Assembly (NCBI GenBank): GCA_900542185.1 | Contig: UQMZ01000006.1 | Location: forward strand, 44,516-108,515 | DNA from: an uncultured Bacteroidales bacterium | GTDB taxonomy: Bacteria; Bacteroidota; Bacteroidia; Bacteroidales; Muribaculaceae | DNA: 64,000 bases | Reading direction: 5' to 3' | Shown here: piece after piece, positions 27,247 through 34,910 of the stretch | How the letters are laid out: every line of letters begins with the position of its first letter | Position numbering within the stretch: the stretch's first letter is position 1 | Position numbers and translations under genes: made by a program | The notes under the pieces: model-generated | Seen by the model: only the letters and a program-made list of their open reading frames with translations | The model's database searches: none | What the model was told of the DNA's origin: nothing

Positions 27247-28425
27247 ATGGCTGATTATTCAATATCTGCATTCATCAGAAACGACAAACCGATAAAGAGG
27301 AATAACAAATATCCAATCTATCTTCGCGTCAGGGTATATGACCGAGAAACCAAGTTGCCTACCAATTTGGATGTCGCGCCAGCAGATTGGAACGCCAAGA
27401 GAAAAGAGCCAAAGGAGAAAACCCTCCGATTGGCTCTTGTTTCAAAGTTACTTGCCATAGAAACCTTTCTGAATACTTGCATAGCTACTAATGTTCCGAT
27501 TTCAGTTACGAGTGTCAGAAACTATCTATCAACGTCAAGTCCTCGCTCACGAAAGTCTGCTAACGGCACGTTCTATGACTATTACAACGCTTTCGTGGAA
27601 AGAATGAAGGTTACCCTCAGTCAGAGTACGATAATGGCTTATATGAATACTTACAATGCTCTTAAAGCATATCGAAAAGTAATCGATATTTCGGAAATCA
27701 ACCTATCGTTTATTGAGGATTTTGATGTCTTTTTGCGTGATGTGAGAGGAAATGAAGACGGTGGACGTGCCAATAAGCATAAACACCTTAAAACTATCAT
27801 ATTGGATATGATAAAACACGATTTACCCGTCAAGAATCCCTATCCTCTTTTCAAGATGCCCAAATGTAAGGTCAAAGAAACCTATCTTGAAAAGTCTGAG
27901 ATTGAACTATTCCGAAAACTATATGCTAAACTTCCAAAAGACGGAATGCTTTTTCAATGTCTGGAAATGTACCTCTTTGCGTGTTATTGCGGATTGCGAT
28001 TATCCGATGTCGTAACATTGCAGTGGAACCATATTGATTTTGAGAAGGGTTTGATCATCAAAAAACAAGTCAAAACGAAAGCAGAGGTAAAAGCACCGCT
28101 GTTTGAGAAAGCGAGGGAAATACTAATGCGTGTGTTGCCGAGCAAGAACAAAATCGGAAGCGAGGATGTGGTCTTTGGCAATTATTGCTATCCCTATATC
28201 AACAAAAAGCTGAAAGAATTGGCTGTTATGGCAGGGATTAAGAAACATCTCACATTCCATTCAAGTCGCCATACTTTCGCGACATTGCTTGTAATGGACG
28301 GAGTTTCAATCTATAAAATACAGAAATTTCTCGGACATAAGTCCGTCAATATGACCGAGCGATATTTGAAATTCGACCTTAAAGTTGCGCAAGTCAATAT
28401 GGAAGAGATAGATACATTCAACTAA
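27247..28425 (+). CDS. Tyrosine recombinase / integrase 2
   Basis: A 392-residue integrase-family protein, clearly divergent from the one upstream. N-terminal arm-binding domain (SISAFIRNDKPIKRNNKYPIYLRV), core-binding region (NGTFYDYYNAFVERMK...), and catalytic domain with Arg I in CYCGLRLSDVVTLQW, box II HSSRHTFATL, LGHKS and nucleophilic Tyr in MTERYLKFD. The set of catalytic residues is complete. Tandem unlike recombinases could form a heteromeric integration complex or divide integration and excision. The intergenic stretch 27139-27246 holds no other gene. The next promoter, for the structured leader, begins 37 bp after its stop codon. Confidence 0.93.
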   Translation: MADYSISAFIRNDKPIKRNNKYPIYLRVRVYDRETKLPTNLDVAPADWNAKRKEPKEKTLRLALVSKLLAIETFLNTCIATNVPISVTSVRNYLSTSSPRSRKSANGTFYDYYNAFVERMKVTLSQSTIMAYMNTYNALKAYRKVIDISEINLSFIEDFDVFLRDVRGNEDGGRANKHKHLKTIILDMIKHDLPVKNPYPLFKMPKCKVKETYLEKSEIELFRKLYAKLPKDGMLFQCLEMYLFACYCGLRLSDVVTLQWNHIDFEKGLIIKKQVKTKAEVKAPLFEKAREILMRVLPSKNKIGSEDVVFGNYCYPYINKKLKELAVMAGIKKHLTFHSSRHTFATLLVMDGVSIYKIQKFLGHKSVNMTERYLKFDLKVAQVNMEEIDTFN

Positions 28426-28461
28426 AACACTTAATAATCATTGGCGCACAGGATTATACTC

Positions 28462-28492
28462 TTGTTACTCTCGGAATAAATGACTAATTTTG
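28462..28492 (+). promoter_or_regulatory. Predicted promoter for the structured leader and UDG-like gene
   Basis: TTG at 28462-28464, 20-bp spacer, TAATTTTG at 28485-28492 (perfect -7 consensus). Transcription would start near 28500 and give a leader of about 215 nt before the ATG at 28716. Confidence 0.5.
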
Positions 28493-28499
28493 TACCGTC

Positions 28500-28715
28500 A
28501 AGAGTGACAAAATAAAGGAAGTGCCTCTACATTGATAAATCGCCAATATATCATTACCAACGAGGCGCAGTTGAACAGCTCATACATCATGGGCTGCTCT
28601 CTGTGCGTTGGTATAGGCGTTTGGCGATGCCTTCAATGTAGCATAGGAGCAGCCCATTTTCTATGTATAATCCGCTGTGTTTCGGTTGCTGACGCAGGAA
28701 ACTCTAAATTCGCCA
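28500..28715 (+). promoter_or_regulatory. Structured 5' leader with nested and mutually exclusive stems and a mini-ORF
   Basis: Nested stems: I, CTACATTGA...TCGCCAA (28527-28546) with its imperfect complement at 28621-28641; II, TACCAACG (28555-28562) with CGTTGGTA (28606-28613); an inner AGCTCAT/ATGGGCT hairpin. A competing 11-bp perfect stem III joins ATGGGCTGCTC (28589-28599) to its complement at 28647-28657, which is followed by TTTTCT. Stem III shares bases with the inner hairpin and spans the 3' arms of stems I and II, so the two folds exclude each other. A nine-codon reading frame, MYNPLCFGC, occupies 28663-28692. This is the logic of an attenuator or riboswitch-like leader, but no known RNA family is recognised. 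Confidence 0.6.
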
Positions 28716-29906
28716 ATGATTGATTACTCCTTACGCTATGGCTCTGGAGAAACTTTGCATCTGCCATATCCAATCCGTACTTATTTTGATAATGGAGCGG
28801 AAGAATGGAATGATTGCACCCCAAAGCAAAAGTTGCTTGACTTAGGTTATGTGACTACAATGGGTTATGACATTACCCAAGATGTTCGTGAAATCTTGAA
28901 AAACCATTCCTATATCTCAGAAGAAGACATCAAACATTCCATAGCTTTACTTCTGTCTGAGTTATTGGGAAAAGGGATAAGATTTGTAGAGGCAAGGTAT
29001 GAACGTGTTTCAGTAAAGGATATGGCAGCAGATTTGAAAGAGTATCTTGTCATGTTCTATGTATTGCCGTTTGATGATTCGGAACACTATCTAATTTCTC
29101 CCAAACGGGAAACAACCTATAATGATATTCTTGTTGCCAATCACTGGAACATCGTTGCTGATGAATGTCAAGGCAACGATGCACTGTATAGCGATTGCAA
29201 GGAATATATATATCCAGGTGATGAGGTCTGTGTTGAAAGGTATAACGCGACTGCTACCGATGAAACACGCTTTATTCTGAATACCATACCTTATCCGTTT
29301 CAAGGCAATCCTTTGACCGCAAAGGTTATAATACTAAGCCTTAACGCAGGCTATGTTCCAAGAGTTAATCACTATTTTGCTAAGATACTTCAACACTATC
29401 CTCAGTTGGCGGAAGGCGTTATGTGCTTCATGCGTGAAAATTTGCGTCTGAACGTAAAAGGTTTTTTGCCAGATACACGCAGTTTGGCAGAAGAACACCC
29501 CAACTATCAAGACGCTTATAATATGCTTGGTGATTGGTATTGGTTTGATATTCTCTCGAAATGGCAGAATGAAGGATTAAGTTTTGATGAAATATTCTCA
29601 AATGTAGCCTTGATACAATCAATACCATATGCTTCGATAAAAGCGAAAAGCCTTCCTAAAGGATGTGTACTACCGTCCCAAGTTTTCATCAAAAAAATGA
29701 TAACGTATATCGCCAATTACACAGACGCAATCTTTGTGGTGCCAAGAGCCGTGAAAAATTGGCAAAAGTTACTTGGGGTGACTTGGCGCCAACTGGAGCG
29801 AGAGGGTAGATTAATAATCGGGAAAAATCCGCTCAATCAATCTCTTACAGAGAAAAGTCTTGGGGAGGAACAATATAGTAGAATTATTAGTCATATCAAA
29901 AAGTGA
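28716..29906 (+). CDS. Unfamiliar protein with uracil-DNA-glycosylase-like motifs (element cargo)
   Basis: A 396-residue protein if it starts at the ATG at 28716 (MIDYSLRYG); an in-frame GTG at 28677 is less likely because it overlaps the leader mini-ORF. I do not recognise the family with certainty. Around residues 200-215 TAKVIILSLNAGY resembles the UDG-superfamily motif where LxLNPG contacts DNA. About 303-328 PYASIKAKSL...LPSQ and about 340-355 IFVVPRAVKNWQKLLG resemble later conserved segments of UDG-like proteins of mobile elements. The first 190 residues (GLGYVTT-like DLGYVTTMGYDI) are family-specific. No signal peptide or membrane helix. As cargo between integrases and Rep it could be a defence, anti-defence or base-excision factor. 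The UDG assignment is tentative. Confidence 0.8.
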   Translation: MIDYSLRYGSGETLHLPYPIRTYFDNGAEEWNDCTPKQKLLDLGYVTTMGYDITQDVREILKNHSYISEEDIKHSIALLLSELLGKGIRFVEARYERVSVKDMAADLKEYLVMFYVLPFDDSEHYLISPKRETTYNDILVANHWNIVADECQGNDALYSDCKEYIYPGDEVCVERYNATATDETRFILNTIPYPFQGNPLTAKVIILSLNAGYVPRVNHYFAKILQHYPQLAEGVMCFMRENLRLNVKGFLPDTRSLAEEHPNYQDAYNMLGDWYWFDILSKWQNEGLSFDEIFSNVALIQSIPYASIKAKSLPKGCVLPSQVFIKKMITYIANYTDAIFVVPRAVKNWQKLLGVTWRQLEREGRLIIGKNPLNQSLTEKSLGEEQYSRIISHIKK

Positions 29907-29913
29907 AAAAGAT

Positions 29914-30182
29914 ATGAACCTTAATCAACTCTCAAAGCAATCGTAATCGGATTTTTGTTCGGTGTCGGTCTGACGTGGCTTTTAGCCCATATCATACCAT
30001 TGACTATGGGCGTGAGCAATGTCGGATAATTAATATACGATTGTTCAGATGATATATCTTCGATGTCTGTATTGGCAGGAGGAGTATGTTCGGTCTTATG
30101 GATTATTCTCATCGCTCGTGCGCAGAAGAAGAAAAATAAAGAAGAACTTGAAAACGAAATGCTGGAATACTTCCGAAAGTAA
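29914..30182 (+). pseudogene. Decayed small two-helix membrane protein
   Basis: An ATG at 29914 opens MNLNQLSK and then needs one frame shift to continue into KAIVIGFLFGVGLTWLLAHI (a membrane helix). The same frame hits a TAA at about 30028. After it the frame continues with a second hydrophobic stretch (MSVLAGGVCSVLWIILIA) and a charged tail (KKKNKEELENEMLEYFRK) ending at 30182. The consistent frame across the stop codon argues for one broken gene rather than two. It is 7 bp after the UDG-like gene, so it was probably its operon partner. Confidence 0.5.
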
Positions 30183-30265
30183 AAACGAGAACACAGAAAA
30201 AGACTGAAAATTTCAAACATAATTAGCTGAAAGTTTGTTGATTAATAATATTTAACAGAAGGCGG

Positions 30266-30322
30266 CGTAAAATTACGTTGCTTTCCGTGCTATTATATAG
30301 GTAAGAAAGCCAAAGTAGGCTT
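30266..30322 (+). promoter_or_regulatory. Short hairpins upstream of the rep gene
   Basis: CGTAAAATTACG (30266-30277) is a short inverted repeat and AAGCC-AAAGTA-GGCTT (30307-30322) a 5-bp stem followed by a T-rich run. They could be an attenuator controlling Rep level or part of the replication origin. Both are weak. Confidence 0.3.
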
Positions 30323-30343
30323 CTTTAAATTTTATCAGTAATT

Positions 30344-31387
30344 ATGATAGACGGTACTAAATTTTACTTTCCGGCAAATCAATTCAAGGGCAATTTTTCT
30401 AATTGTATCTTGACTGAGAAAAAAGGAACCAGAAATGAATGGAGATTGAATAATCCCATGAATAATTCACATATGTCAGTTTGGGAACATCATAACGGTG
30501 CAGTTACAGTTAAAGGCAGTTTGCGTAAGTGGCAATTCGGTGATTATAGCATTGCGGATTTGACGCTTTCATCATTCGTAGAAGCGACTAAACTGCTTGC
30601 AGAAATGCTTGGGATAGCCTGGGAAACTCTTTGTGTTGCTTCTGCTACGCAAATTGAGTTTGGTTTTAATATCCCGATTTCAATTCCTTATTCCAAGCTA
30701 AGTATAAAGATTGTTTCCTATGCTACATTTAGGGCTAAAAAAATTCGAGGCAGAGGCAGAACCAAAGGAAACTACGGAACTTTATATTTTGGAAAAAGAG
30801 AAAGTGACTTTCGATTGAAAATATATGACAAATGCAAAGAAATAGAGGATAAAGCAGATTTTACGGATGATATTATATCATCTAATACCTCTCCAAACAT
30901 TATGCGAATAGAATTTACGGCTGACGATAAAGATGCATTAAAACGTAAAGGACTGTCAAAGATAGCCAGTATAAATGATTTGATAAATCATTGGGAGGAG
31001 TTACGCGAATTATGGGCTTATGAAGTCGGAAGAATTACCATACAAAGCGTCATATCCGATACTGCCGATTTTTCGTTAAAGGATATTCTTTGCGCAGAAA
31101 CCTTGAATTTATATCCTTGGAAAGATAATATCAACTTTTTTGAAGAATATATCAAAGAGCATCATAAAACGCAGTCATCTGTAAATTCAGCAAAGACGAA
31201 ATTGTATACAAGGATAAATTACCTCTTTGATAACCATAGTGATATAAATGATTATCGCAAGATTGATTTATATAGAGATATTATCCGATATTTTGCTGAT
31301 ATAAAGGCAAATGGAGAGAATATAAACCTCTCTCGAATTATTGTTATGCTCCAATCTCATACTCGATATGGTGGTACAGAAATATAA
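30344..31387 (+). CDS. Rolling-circle replication initiator, filamentous-phage gpII/CRI-like
   Basis: A 347-residue protein resembling the phage X/CRI replication proteins (filamentous-phage gene II family) found on small plasmids and single-stranded DNA phages. The recognised segments are the central GTLYFGKRESDFRLKIYDKCKEI, with a conserved Tyr/Lys pair, and MRIEFTADDKDALKRKGL, the 'RiE' strand of the family. The N-terminus (GNFSNCILTEKKGTRNEW, HMSVWEHHNGAVTVKGSLRKW) fits the same fold. Such proteins nick one strand at the origin and initiate rolling-circle copying. Its presence with integrases implies an excised, replicating form. The non-coding DNA downstream carries a perfect palindrome that could be the nick site or single-strand origin. 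Family assignment is by eye. Confidence 0.8.
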   Translation: MIDGTKFYFPANQFKGNFSNCILTEKKGTRNEWRLNNPMNNSHMSVWEHHNGAVTVKGSLRKWQFGDYSIADLTLSSFVEATKLLAEMLGIAWETLCVASATQIEFGFNIPISIPYSKLSIKIVSYATFRAKKIRGRGRTKGNYGTLYFGKRESDFRLKIYDKCKEIEDKADFTDDIISSNTSPNIMRIEFTADDKDALKRKGLSKIASINDLINHWEELRELWAYEVGRITIQSVISDTADFSLKDILCAETLNLYPWKDNINFFEEYIKEHHKTQSSVNSAKTKLYTRINYLFDNHSDINDYRKIDLYRDIIRYFADIKANGENINLSRIIVMLQSHTRYGGTEI

Positions 31388-31576
31388 ATGCTAAACCTGC
31401 TTAATAATAAGGGGGAATAATAACCTATATAATAGTAATATTGCCTATATACCTGTCCATATATGCCTAAATGCTATAGATAAGAGATTATAAATAATAT
31501 CATTGAATTTATGATACTGTAATATTGGCTATTGGCATATGATTATAGTTTTGAATTGGCTGGCAATGGTAAATAG

Positions 31577-31598
31577 AGGGATTGCACGTGCAATCCCT
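31577..31598. repeat. 22-bp perfect palindrome in the rep-proximal non-coding region
   Basis: GGGATTGCACGTGCAATCCC plus one flanking pair reads identically on both strands. It lies in the 31388-32036 gap, which holds no convincing gene and otherwise contains the right boundary repeats. A perfect palindrome beside a rolling-circle rep is a candidate origin hairpin; as an mRNA it could also terminate rep transcription, though no U-tract follows. Confidence 0.6.
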
Positions 31599-31936
31599 AA
31601 TTGCTATAAACAGCAGGGGAATTGACGCTCCGTATTATACGCTTGAGCGAGGAAATATGACAGAGATGTTGTTCTGCCATTTTAAAGCATTGTATCCTCT
31701 CGCCGTTACCTTCTACCTCTCCGTGCTTAAAGTGGCTTAGAACACTTGCTATTCGTTAAATTCATAATCTTTTTTATCCAGTAACTATCTGTAATAAAAA
31801 TTAGTGACTCTCTGTAAATGAAAAGTAGATGACAAGGCATCTTGCCCTCTTTTTTGTTGTCAGCACCCCTATATGCGCCCCTCCAATTTTGAGAATATTG
31901 GTAAAGGTGGTTATTCCAGCGTGTTATTTTCGTAGT

Positions 31937-31952
31937 TTTAAGACTAAATAAG
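31937..31952 (+). repeat. Right 16-bp boundary repeat (candidate attR core)
   Basis: TTTAAGACTAAATAAG, identical to the left copy at 25681-25696. Confidence 0.65.
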
Positions 31953-31975
31953 GGAGCGGTTAAGACTAAATAAGG
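31938..31975 (+). promoter_or_regulatory. Tandem operator upstream of the TonB-dependent receptor
   Basis: TTAAGACTAAATAAGG occurs at 31938-31953 and again at 31960-31975, a 22-bp period (two helical turns). TAAG half-sites fall at 31939, 31949, 31961 and 31971. The same motif precedes the kinase gene. This layout suits an OmpR-family regulator bound as tandem dimers about 50-85 bp upstream of the receptor's start of transcription. Confidence 0.6.
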
Positions 31976-32007
31976 TTGGTCATGGTGATTATGAAAGTAA
32001 GTAAATA

Positions 32008-32015
32008 TAACTTTG
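32008..32015 (+). promoter_or_regulatory. Predicted -7 box for the TonB-dependent receptor
   Basis: TAACTTTG, exact TAnnTTTG match, 21 bp before the ATG at 32037. It makes the upstream in-frame TTG at 32013 an unlikely start. Confidence 0.5.
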
Positions 32016-32036
32016 TCGCAGAAAAACAGCACGGCA

Positions 32037-34082
32037 ATGAGGAAAACTTTACTTTTCATAACGATTATGCATGGCGTGGCGACTTATGCACAGACAGTGA
32101 CACCTGATACGATTTCCACCCGGCAGCTCGATGAAGTTGTAGTGAAAGGTGAGAAACCGCAGGTCAAAGGCGAGGACGGAATGATGGTCGTCGACCTCCC
32201 CGGAATAGTCAGGGATAAACCTGTAAACAACATACTTGAAGCGCTCAGTTATTTACCGGGCGTGACAAACGACAACGGCATGATCGGCCTAACCGGAGCC
32301 TCGAATGTCACCGTTATCCTCAATGGCGAGCTGACAAATATGCCAGTACAGAATCTGTATCAGCTCCTCTACACCACTCCTATCGACAGGCTGAAAAACG
32401 TGGAAATCATGTATTCCGCTCCGGCTAAGTATCATGTGAACGGTGCGGTAATCAACGTGGTTCTGAAAACGCCGACGCCTCTCGACGGCCTGCAGGGACA
32501 GGTCAGAGCCGGATACAATCAGGCTCACTATGCTTCGTATGGCGGTGTGCTTGCAGCCACATACGCCATAAAGGACTGGACTTTTGACCTCAACTACGGC
32601 CTGACGCGCAGCAAATCGTGGAGCCGCGAGGAAACATGGTCGAACCATCTTTACGATGGCAAGCGTACCATGATTGAGGATGACATGCGCCGCATCGGCC
32701 GGAACTGGAGCAATACCATATTTGCCTCCGCATCATGGAAAACGCTCAAACTCACTTACAACGGTCAGATAATCTCCGATTCAAAAAGTTGGGGACTATC
32801 ATCGGGGACATTGGGCGACTATACAAACGCATACAATATGCTGTCGCCGGTGGGCTATCATAATGTCGCCCTGCGCTACACAGCCCCGTTCGGCATGACT
32901 GTCGGCGGCGATTATACCCGTTATTCCGAGAATCGTTCACAATCATTGTTCAAGGGTGCGGATTATCTGCTTGGCTCCGAAAACCGTCAGAAGATCAACC
33001 GCTGGCATCTGTATGTCGACCAACAGCATCAGCTTGGCAACTGGCAGTTGAATTACGGCGCGGAATACCAACATTCGAACGATCAAAGTTCGCAGCATTA
33101 CGGCATCGTTGATGTGGCCGATAATACTGACTTCGATGACATTCTCAACGAGGATGTGGCAAGTTTTTATGTCGGTACGCAGCGGTCGTTCGACTGGGGT
33201 CTGTCGTTCAACGCTTCGGCAAAGGGAGAGTATTATCACAATAAGTATCAGCACAATTGGAATTTCATTCCTCAACTCGGAGCGACTTACTACAAGACTC
33301 CCAAAAGCATATTCCAGCTTAATCTCAGCACCCGACGCGTATATCCCTCATATTGGGAACTCCATGGCGGCACAAGCCACATCAACGACTACTCGACGGT
33401 AATAGGCAATCCGGAGTTACAGCCATATATCCAGTACGATGCGCAATTCAACTACATTCTGAGGCAGAAATATGTGGCGACACTCTACTTCCAATACGGC
33501 GACAAATCCACAGTACAGCTGCCCTACCAGTCGCCTGACGCCCTCAATCTCATCTATCAGACCGTCAACATGAACTTTGAGCGCGTGTTCGGACTTAATC
33601 TATATGCTCCGTTCGGCGCAGGATATATCTGGAACGCCACAGCCACCGCCAACGTGATGAACAGGCGTGCGAAGGCCAATCATTTTCATGACATAAGTTT
33701 CGACAACAGTAAATGGATTTTCTACGGTTCTCTCAGCAATTCCTTCAGGTTCAGTCAGAACTATCCTGTATCGTTGTCAGTTGATTTCAGCTACATATCA
33801 CCGTCACTGCAAGGCATCGCGGATTTATCCGCTATATGGAAGATTGATGCCGGAATCAAGTGGCAATTCGGAAAGAGCCGTTGTTGTGAATTAGACCTGA
33901 AAGCCGATGACATATTCAACCGATGGTCGCCGACCATGACCATCCGCCACGCCGGCCAGGACTACCGGATGAAAGTCCGCGACATGTCGCACAATCTCAA
34001 GCTGACCTTCATCTGGCGCTTCAACGGCTTCAAATCCCAATCCCCCGACATCGACACCTCCCGCTTCGGCACTGGAAAATAG
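32037..34082 (+). CDS. TonB-dependent outer-membrane receptor (outer-membrane beta-barrel family)
   Basis: A 681-residue protein starting MRKTLLFITIMHGVATYA, a signal peptide. It lacks the long carboxypeptidase-like domain of SusC proteins. After a short N-terminus with a TonB-box-like TRQLDEVVVKGEKP comes a compact plug (VNNILEALSYLPGVTNDNG, VTVILNGELTNMPVQNLYQLL, VEIMYSAPAKYHVNGAVINVVLK) and a large barrel of the type often called outer-membrane beta-barrel family 3. No SusD partner is present, which argues against a polysaccharide SusCD system; small-molecule, peptide or metal-complex uptake is more likely. It is divergent from, and probably regulated by, the kinase/response-regulator pair now separated by the mobile element. 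Confidence 0.9.
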   Translation: MRKTLLFITIMHGVATYAQTVTPDTISTRQLDEVVVKGEKPQVKGEDGMMVVDLPGIVRDKPVNNILEALSYLPGVTNDNGMIGLTGASNVTVILNGELTNMPVQNLYQLLYTTPIDRLKNVEIMYSAPAKYHVNGAVINVVLKTPTPLDGLQGQVRAGYNQAHYASYGGVLAATYAIKDWTFDLNYGLTRSKSWSREETWSNHLYDGKRTMIEDDMRRIGRNWSNTIFASASWKTLKLTYNGQIISDSKSWGLSSGTLGDYTNAYNMLSPVGYHNVALRYTAPFGMTVGGDYTRYSENRSQSLFKGADYLLGSENRQKINRWHLYVDQQHQLGNWQLNYGAEYQHSNDQSSQHYGIVDVADNTDFDDILNEDVASFYVGTQRSFDWGLSFNASAKGEYYHNKYQHNWNFIPQLGATYYKTPKSIFQLNLSTRRVYPSYWELHGGTSHINDYSTVIGNPELQPYIQYDAQFNYILRQKYVATLYFQYGDKSTVQLPYQSPDALNLIYQTVNMNFERVFGLNLYAPFGAGYIWNATATANVMNRRAKANHFHDISFDNSKWIFYGSLSNSFRFSQNYPVSLSVDFSYISPSLQGIADLSAIWKIDAGIKWQFGKSRCCELDLKADDIFNRWSPTMTIRHAGQDYRMKVRDMSHNLKLTFIWRFNGFKSQSPDIDTSRFGTGK

Positions 34083-34182
34083 CAAATAGCGCCACGACAT
34101 ATCGTTACGGCAATATCGGAATATAGACCAACTTGGTTGGTGCTTGGGAGGGAGAGTGTCTGCGCCGCCTCCGATATGATTT

Positions 34183-34713
34183 TCAAAGAGTAAACTGAAC
34201 GCCTATCTGAAAGCCGCTGTTGATGGCGAATCCCATGCCGTTGACTCCATTGATATAGTCGTATTCAAACAATGTGGTCTTTCCAACAATTCCGAATTTA
34301 TCGGTAATGTGGGCTACGAATCCCGGACGCAAAGCTATAGAGAAGCCACTTAAGCCCTCGCCTCCGCTGAACTGACAGATATAACCGAGTGCTCCCTCGC
34401 CAAAGAAATCAAAAACACTGACATGTGCAAAAGTACCACGCACATAAGGCAAAACGCTCAATGTGAAGGCATCTACCGGATTCTGATAACGCAGGTCAAT
34501 TGTTCCTCCTACAGCCCATATAGAATTGAAATTATACCCTACTTCCGGAGAAAGCACAAAAGATACATTTGTCTGGGACTGATATTCTCCGTCCCAGTCA
34601 TCCTCATAACCCGCATTAACAACTCCAATTCCCAGCGTGCCCCCGGCATAAAACTGTGCATGGGCCGCAATTGAAGCTATAGTCAGCATCAATAAAACCG
34701 CTATTTTTTTCAT
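34183..34713 (-). CDS. Small outer-membrane beta-barrel protein
   Basis: A 176-residue protein with signal peptide MKKIAVLLMLTIASIAAHA, then FYAGGTLGIGVVNAG and alternating hydrophobic strands (VSFVLSPEVGYNFNSIWAVGGTIDLRYQ, LPYVRGTFAHVSVFDFFGEGALGY), ending in the aromatic GFQIGVQFTL typical of eight-stranded OmpA/OmpX-like barrels. It ends convergent to the receptor gene (100 bp gap containing a small ACCAA/TTGGT inverted repeat). Upstream it carries a complex repeat cluster (34756-34910) likely to be an operator. Specific function unknown. Confidence 0.85.
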   Translation of the reverse strand: MKKIAVLLMLTIASIAAHAQFYAGGTLGIGVVNAGYEDDWDGEYQSQTNVSFVLSPEVGYNFNSIWAVGGTIDLRYQNPVDAFTLSVLPYVRGTFAHVSVFDFFGEGALGYICQFSGGEGLSGFSIALRPGFVAHITDKFGIVGKTTLFEYDYINGVNGMGFAINSGFQIGVQFTL

Positions 34714-34755
34714 GACATTAAGATTTTTGATGTTTACAACGCAAAATTACTAAAA

Positions 34756-34910
34756 ATGTCCTAAGTTTAGGCATTTATTAGACCTAAATTTGTCCCAAGT
34801 TATATTTCTGATTCTCAGCTGAATTAAAAATATATTAGGAAAGATTACCGTTAAATGTATAGCGAATGTCCTAATTAGGGGAGTTCATTAGACAAAAAAG
34901 TGTCCTAATC
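34756..34910 (-). promoter_or_regulatory. Duplicated 45-bp operator-like array upstream of the small barrel gene
   Basis: Two 45-bp imperfect direct repeats at 34756-34800 and 34866-34910, offset by 110 bp. Each begins ATGTCCTAA, has ATTAGAC in the middle and ends with TGTCC-AA. Half-sites GTCCTAA/GCCTAAA/GTCTAAT appear in both orientations. The array fills much of the 34714-35017 gap. Confidence 0.5.

Larger units (their letters stand above)
25681..31952 (+). mobile_element. Integrative element of about 6.3 kb with two tyrosine recombinases and a gpII-type Rep
   Basis: Bounded by exact 16-bp direct repeats (TTTAAGACTAAATAAG at 25681-25696 and 31937-31952). The DNA between them is visibly AT-rich compared with the kinase on the left and the receptor on the right. 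Gene order after the left repeat: recombinase, recombinase, structured leader, UDG-like protein, decayed membrane protein, replication protein, non-coding region with a perfect palindrome, right repeat. Integrase genes next to one end and a Rep gene suggest an element that can circularise and replicate by rolling circle. No relaxase, conjugation, capsid or portal gene is seen, so transfer would need a helper. Confidence 0.7.

Noticed and set aside
28500..28715. Retron ncRNA or integron attC site
   Set aside because: No reverse transcriptase or IntI gene is adjacent, and the stems do not have the msr/msd or attC box layout.
29921..30220. 99-codon minus-strand frame
   Set aside because: Antisense to the decayed membrane gene; Ser/Phe-rich translation of an AT-rich strand.
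31727..32059. 110-codon minus-strand frame in the right end of the element
   Set aside because: It runs across the right boundary repeats and the receptor promoter and shows no protein-like conservation pattern; I treat the region as non-coding.
34082..34183. Terminator between the convergent receptor and barrel genes
   Set aside because: Only a weak ACCAA/TTGGT inverted repeat with no T-run; not enough to call a terminator.
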